DNA from: CAZCBN01 sp964496975
Lineage (GTDB): Bacteria; Planctomycetota; Phycisphaerae; Phycisphaerales; UBA1924
DNA: 9,185 nt
NCBI GenBank assembly: GCA_964496975.1
Contig: CAZCBN010000128.1
Location: 1-9,185, forward strand
Direction of reading: 5' to 3'
The notes beneath the pieces were generated by a model that was not told where the DNA came from, ran no database searches, and saw only the letters and a program-made list of their open reading frames with translations. Position numbers and translations under genes: made by a program. Shown here piece after piece: positions 7,100-9,185 of this stretch; the first letter of the stretch is position 1, and every line of letters begins with the position of its first letter.

Positions 7100-8218
7100 C
7101 TAGGCCCGGGGGAGGCGTGCGAGGGCGGCGTCGAGCACCTCGCGGACGCCGACGCGCGCGGTCTGCGCGGCGTTGGCGGGGCGTTTGTGCGCGAGGGTGT
7201 CGCCCGGGCGGCGGTGCTGGATGACGTCGGCGTCGCGGGCGTAGGGGCCGACCTTGGCCGTGTCGGTGGGGCCGAAGAGGGCGACGAGCGGGCGGTCAAA
7301 GCCGACGGCGATGTGCGCGGCGGCGCTGTCGTTGCCGATGACGAGGCGGGCGCGGGCGATCCAGGCCATCATGCCGGCGACGGTGGTGCGGCCCACGAGG
7401 TCGATGACGCGGGGGTCGCCCGCGGTGGCGGCGAGCAGGGGCTCGCACTGGGCTCGCTCATCGGGCCCGCCGACGACGGCGAGCGGGCCGAGGCCGCGGG
7501 CGAGCAGGGCCCGGGCGACCTCGGGCCAGCGCTCGGCGGGCCAGCGCTTGGCGGGCCAGCGGCTCGTGGGGCAGAGGACGATGGGGCCCGGGGCGTGCAG
7601 GCGGTGCAGCGCGGCGTCGACGGCGTTGAGCTGCGCCGGGTCGGCGTGGAGCGACAGGTCGAGCCGGGCCGGGACGCGCAGGGGGCCGAGCAGCTCCAGC
7701 ATGCGGTCCACGGTGTGGGTGGCGCGGGCGCGGACGCGGTGGGTGAGGGCGGCCCAGCCGCACTCGCGGGCGTCGGCGAAGCCGATGCGGACGGGGGCGC
7801 CCGAGGCGGCGGCGAAGACGGCGCTGCGGGCGAGGCCCTGGGCGTCGATGACGATGTCGTAGCGGCGGGCGCGGAGATCGAGCAGGAAGGCGAGGGTGGA
7901 GCGCGACTTGCCGCGGAGGAGCTCGCGGCCCAGGAGGCGGCGCGGGAAGGGGATGACGGCGTCGAGCGCGGGGTGGTGGCGCACGGCGTCGGCGAAGCCG
8001 TCCTGCACGAGCCAGTCGATGCGGGCGGCGTGAAAGGCGGCGCGGAGGCTTGCCAACAAGGGGACCGTGCGGCAGACGTCGCCCAGCGCGCTCGGGCGGA
8101 TGATGAGGATCCGCGGGTCGGGGCGGCTGGGCCCGGGGGGGCCGGCGGGGCCGGCGGGGCCGGCTAGACCGGCGGGGCTCGCCGCGGGGCCGGGGGGTGG
8201 TTGTTCGGTCGTTACCAT
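7100..8218 (-). CDS. Glycosyltransferase family 9 (ADP-heptose:LPS heptosyltransferase-like)
   Basis: This probably transfers a heptose or related sugar from a nucleotide donor to lipopolysaccharide core or another surface glycan, at the inner face of the inner membrane. Numbered from the ATG at 8218 (372 aa): a Pro/Gly/Ala-rich N-terminal stretch (about 7-34); RILIIRPSALGDV at 36-48, the GT9 opening, with Asp47 at the catalytic-base position; VIDAQGLARS; SRWPAKRWPAERWPEVA, the conserved RWP segment; VVGGPDE (248-254); VIGNDSAAAHIAVG (293-306); and ALFGPTD (313-319), the donor-site motifs. Length is close to the usual 320-360 plus the extension. A GTG at 8230 is an alternative start; neither has a good ribosome site. 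The RWPA(K/E) segment is written by a near-perfect 15-bp direct repeat (7523-7552). Donor and acceptor cannot be told from sequence, so no waa symbol is given. It is convergent with serC and divergent from the secreted-protein gene. Confidence 0.87.
   Translation of the reverse strand: MVTTEQPPPGPAASPAGLAGPAGPAGPPGPSRPDPRILIIRPSALGDVCRTVPLLASLRAAFHAARIDWLVQDGFADAVRHHPALDAVIPFPRRLLGRELLRGKSRSTLAFLLDLRARRYDIVIDAQGLARSAVFAAASGAPVRIGFADARECGWAALTHRVRARATHTVDRMLELLGPLRVPARLDLSLHADPAQLNAVDAALHRLHAPGPIVLCPTSRWPAKRWPAERWPEVARALLARGLGPLAVVGGPDERAQCEPLLAATAGDPRVIDLVGRTTVAGMMAWIARARLVIGNDSAAAHIAVGFDRPLVALFGPTDTAKVGPYARDADVIQHRRPGDTLAHKRPANAAQTARVGVREVLDAALARLPRA
8138..8173. repeat. Four 9-bp tandem units in the N-terminal coding part of the GT9 gene
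   Basis: Three identical GGGGCCGGC units (8138-8164) are followed by a diverged TAGACCGGC (8165-8173). Read on the minus strand they encode Gly-Pro-Ala triplets, within a five-triplet G-X-Y run (residues 17-31). The repeat keeps frame, and its copy number could vary by slippage. Confidence 0.75.
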
Positions 8219-8285
8219 GAGGCGGGCCACGGTAGCCGGTCGGATCGCCTGTGCGGCGTTCTGGCCACGGGTGCCGGGGGACCCT

Positions 8286-8290
8286 GGAGG
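8286..8290 (+). promoter_or_regulatory. Ribosome binding site supporting the ATG at 8299
   Basis: GGAGG lies 8 nt before the ATG at 8299. It favours this start over a GTG at 8392, which would give a more ordinary signal peptide but has no visible ribosome site. Confidence 0.55.
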
Positions 8291-8298
8291 GCTTGGCG

Positions 8299-9185
8299 AT
8301 GCGGCGGCAACAGCAGGCGTGTCAGCAGGGTTGGCAGCAGGCGTGTCAGGAGGCGTGTCAGGCGGGGTCGGGCGTCTCGCGCGGCGCGGGCGTGCGGCGC
8401 GGGGCGTGGGCCTTCTCGGCGGCGGCGCTGCTGGCCGTTTCGGCGGGTTGGGCCGACCCGATGGTGGTCGCCGTCTTTGAGAAGGCGCCCGCGGGCAAGG
8501 TGCTGGCCGACGCCAACGACGCGGGGCTGGCCCGCGCCCTGAGCATGCTGCCGGCGCGGCTCGACGAGCTGTTGACGGAGGTTGACGCGGACGAACCGGA
8601 GATGGCGCGGAAGGCGCTGCGCACGGTGATGGCGGGCGTGTCCGGGCCCATGCACGTGGCGGTGCTGCACGACACGAACGTGACCGGCGGCCTCTTTGGC
8701 TACGGCGTGATCGCCCGCGTCGCCCTGCCCGACGGGGAGCACGCCGACTGGCTCCACGGCCTGGTCGTCGGCGGCCTGACGGACCAAGCGCAGAATGGCG
8801 CGTTCACCCTGACCGACAGCTCGTCGCGGCCCGGCTTGAAGGAAGCGCAGACGCCCTTCGCCACGTTCCGCTTCGGCCCGACTCAGGTGAACGGGGCGTG
8901 GGTGTACGAAGTCCTCGCCGGCACGGTGAACACCACGGACTGGCCCCGGGCCGAGCGGCCCTCCGGCCTGCCCGACGGGGTGCAGGAGCACATCGCCTTC
9001 TCGATGGACCTCGAGGGGCTGACGCCGGCGGCGCAGATGGGCGGGTCGATGGCCCGCGGGGCCTTCCCGCAGATCACGAAGATCATCGGCCGTGCGAACG
9101 AGCTGGGCCTGCTGGGCGAGAACGCGATCCGCGGCAGGACCATGATGGGCGTGGCGGGGGGCGGGCTGTACGCGCGGAGCGAGTT
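8299..9185 (+). CDS. Secreted or periplasmic protein of unknown function; C-terminus cut by window edge
   Basis: I do not recognise the family. The first 295 residues are visible. Residues 5-24 are a Gln/Cys-rich repeat (QQAC, QQGW, QQAC, QEAC, QAGS). A signal peptide follows: basic VRRGAW (32-37), hydrophobic FSAAALLAVSAG (39-50) and a likely cut after A52, in SAGWA|DP. The mature part begins MVVAVFEKAPAGKVLADANDAGLARALSMLPARLDELL and continues as a mixed alpha/beta domain with no cysteine, metal site or enzyme motif that I can identify. Opening with a per-protein value and then a small helical unit resembles large planctomycete secreted proteins of the DUF3352 kind, but that is only a loose impression. 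Starting at the ATG gives an unusually long 31-residue segment before the signal core. Codons in the mature region end mainly in C, unlike the G-ending serA, serC and zinc-ribbon genes. Confidence 0.7.
   Translation, partial: MRRQQQACQQGWQQACQEACQAGSGVSRGAGVRRGAWAFSAAALLAVSAGWADPMVVAVFEKAPAGKVLADANDAGLARALSMLPARLDELLTEVDADEPEMARKALRTVMAGVSGPMHVAVLHDTNVTGGLFGYGVIARVALPDGEHADWLHGLVVGGLTDQAQNGAFTLTDSSSRPGLKEAQTPFATFRFGPTQVNGAWVYEVLAGTVNTTDWPRAERPSGLPDGVQEHIAFSMDLEGLTPAAQMGGSMARGAFPQITKIIGRANELGLLGENAIRGRTMMGVAGGGLYARSE
8311..8370 (+). repeat. Five imperfect 12-bp tandem units encoding a Gln/Cys-rich tetrapeptide
   Basis: Units begin at 8311, 8323, 8335, 8347 and 8359. The consensus is CAGCAGGCGTGT; the first and third are identical, the fourth differs by one base, and the second and last are diverged. 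In frame with the ATG at 8299 they encode Gln-Gln-Ala-Cys-like tetrapeptides. Because 12 is a multiple of 3, gain or loss of units would keep the frame. Confidence 0.8.

Noticed and set aside
7523..7567. 15-bp direct repeat in the GT9 gene as a mobile or regulatory element
   Set aside because: It encodes the conserved RWPxKRWP segment of the family, so protein constraint plus codon bias explains most of it.
7094..8167. Plus-strand open frame opposite the GT9 gene
   Set aside because: The minus strand shows the complete GT9 motif series; the plus translation is Gly/Ala/Glu/Asp low complexity.

Overview
This is a very GC-rich window of tightly packed chromosomal genes from a Gram-negative-type bacterium. 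Three things suggest a planctomycete, possibly of class Phycisphaerae: an isolated gene for a prepilin-like protein of the FDG-tail type that is greatly expanded in that phylum, a zinc-ribbon/GYF-like membrane protein, and tandem hairpin repeats between genes. This placement is inference from gene types and base composition, not from a marker gene. There are seven protein genes, two of them cut by the window edges. I see no rRNA, tRNA, CRISPR array, insertion sequence or phage gene.

Layout. (1) The minus strand from 1006 to the left edge encodes the N-terminal 335 residues of a chemotaxis-type receptor. Its periplasmic domain carries a c-type heme motif, CMACH. (2) The minus strand 2253-1216 encodes a SurA/PpiC-like peptidyl-prolyl isomerase, probably a lipoprotein, with a hairpin that holds its own stop codon. 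(3) The plus strand 2489-3529 encodes an unnamed membrane protein with two four-cysteine zinc ribbons around a GYF-like domain. (4) Positions 3551-3780 hold five tandem 46-bp units, each centred on a hairpin. (5) The plus strand 3844-4839 encodes a prepilin-like (type II pseudopilin) protein. (6) The plus strand 4914-5891 and 5939-7054 form a serine biosynthesis pair: a short 3-phosphoglycerate dehydrogenase-like enzyme and phosphoserine aminotransferase, 47 bp apart, each with a GGAGG ribosome site. (7) The minus strand 8218-7100 encodes a GT9 (heptosyltransferase-family) glycosyltransferase convergent with serC. (8) The plus strand from 8299 to the right edge encodes a secreted protein of unknown function, divergent from the glycosyltransferase.

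How the genes fit together. Only the serA-like/serC pair is a clear functional unit: it turns 3-phosphoglycerate into phosphoserine. The other genes share an envelope theme (receptor, periplasmic folding factor, membrane protein, pseudopilin, surface-glycan transferase, secreted protein) but show no sign of a single system. I do not see a convincing new multi-gene system. The most interesting points are the hairpin repeat array with a compensatory base-pair change, the heme-binding receptor, unusual active-site and cofactor-site residues in the dehydrogenase, and an in-frame 12-bp repeat just before the signal peptide of the last gene.

Gene-free stretches. Positions 1007-1215 hold two inverted repeats. 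Positions 2254-2488 lie between divergent genes, and I find no convincing promoter, operator or repeat there. Positions 3530-3843 are mostly the repeat array. The other gaps are under 85 bp.
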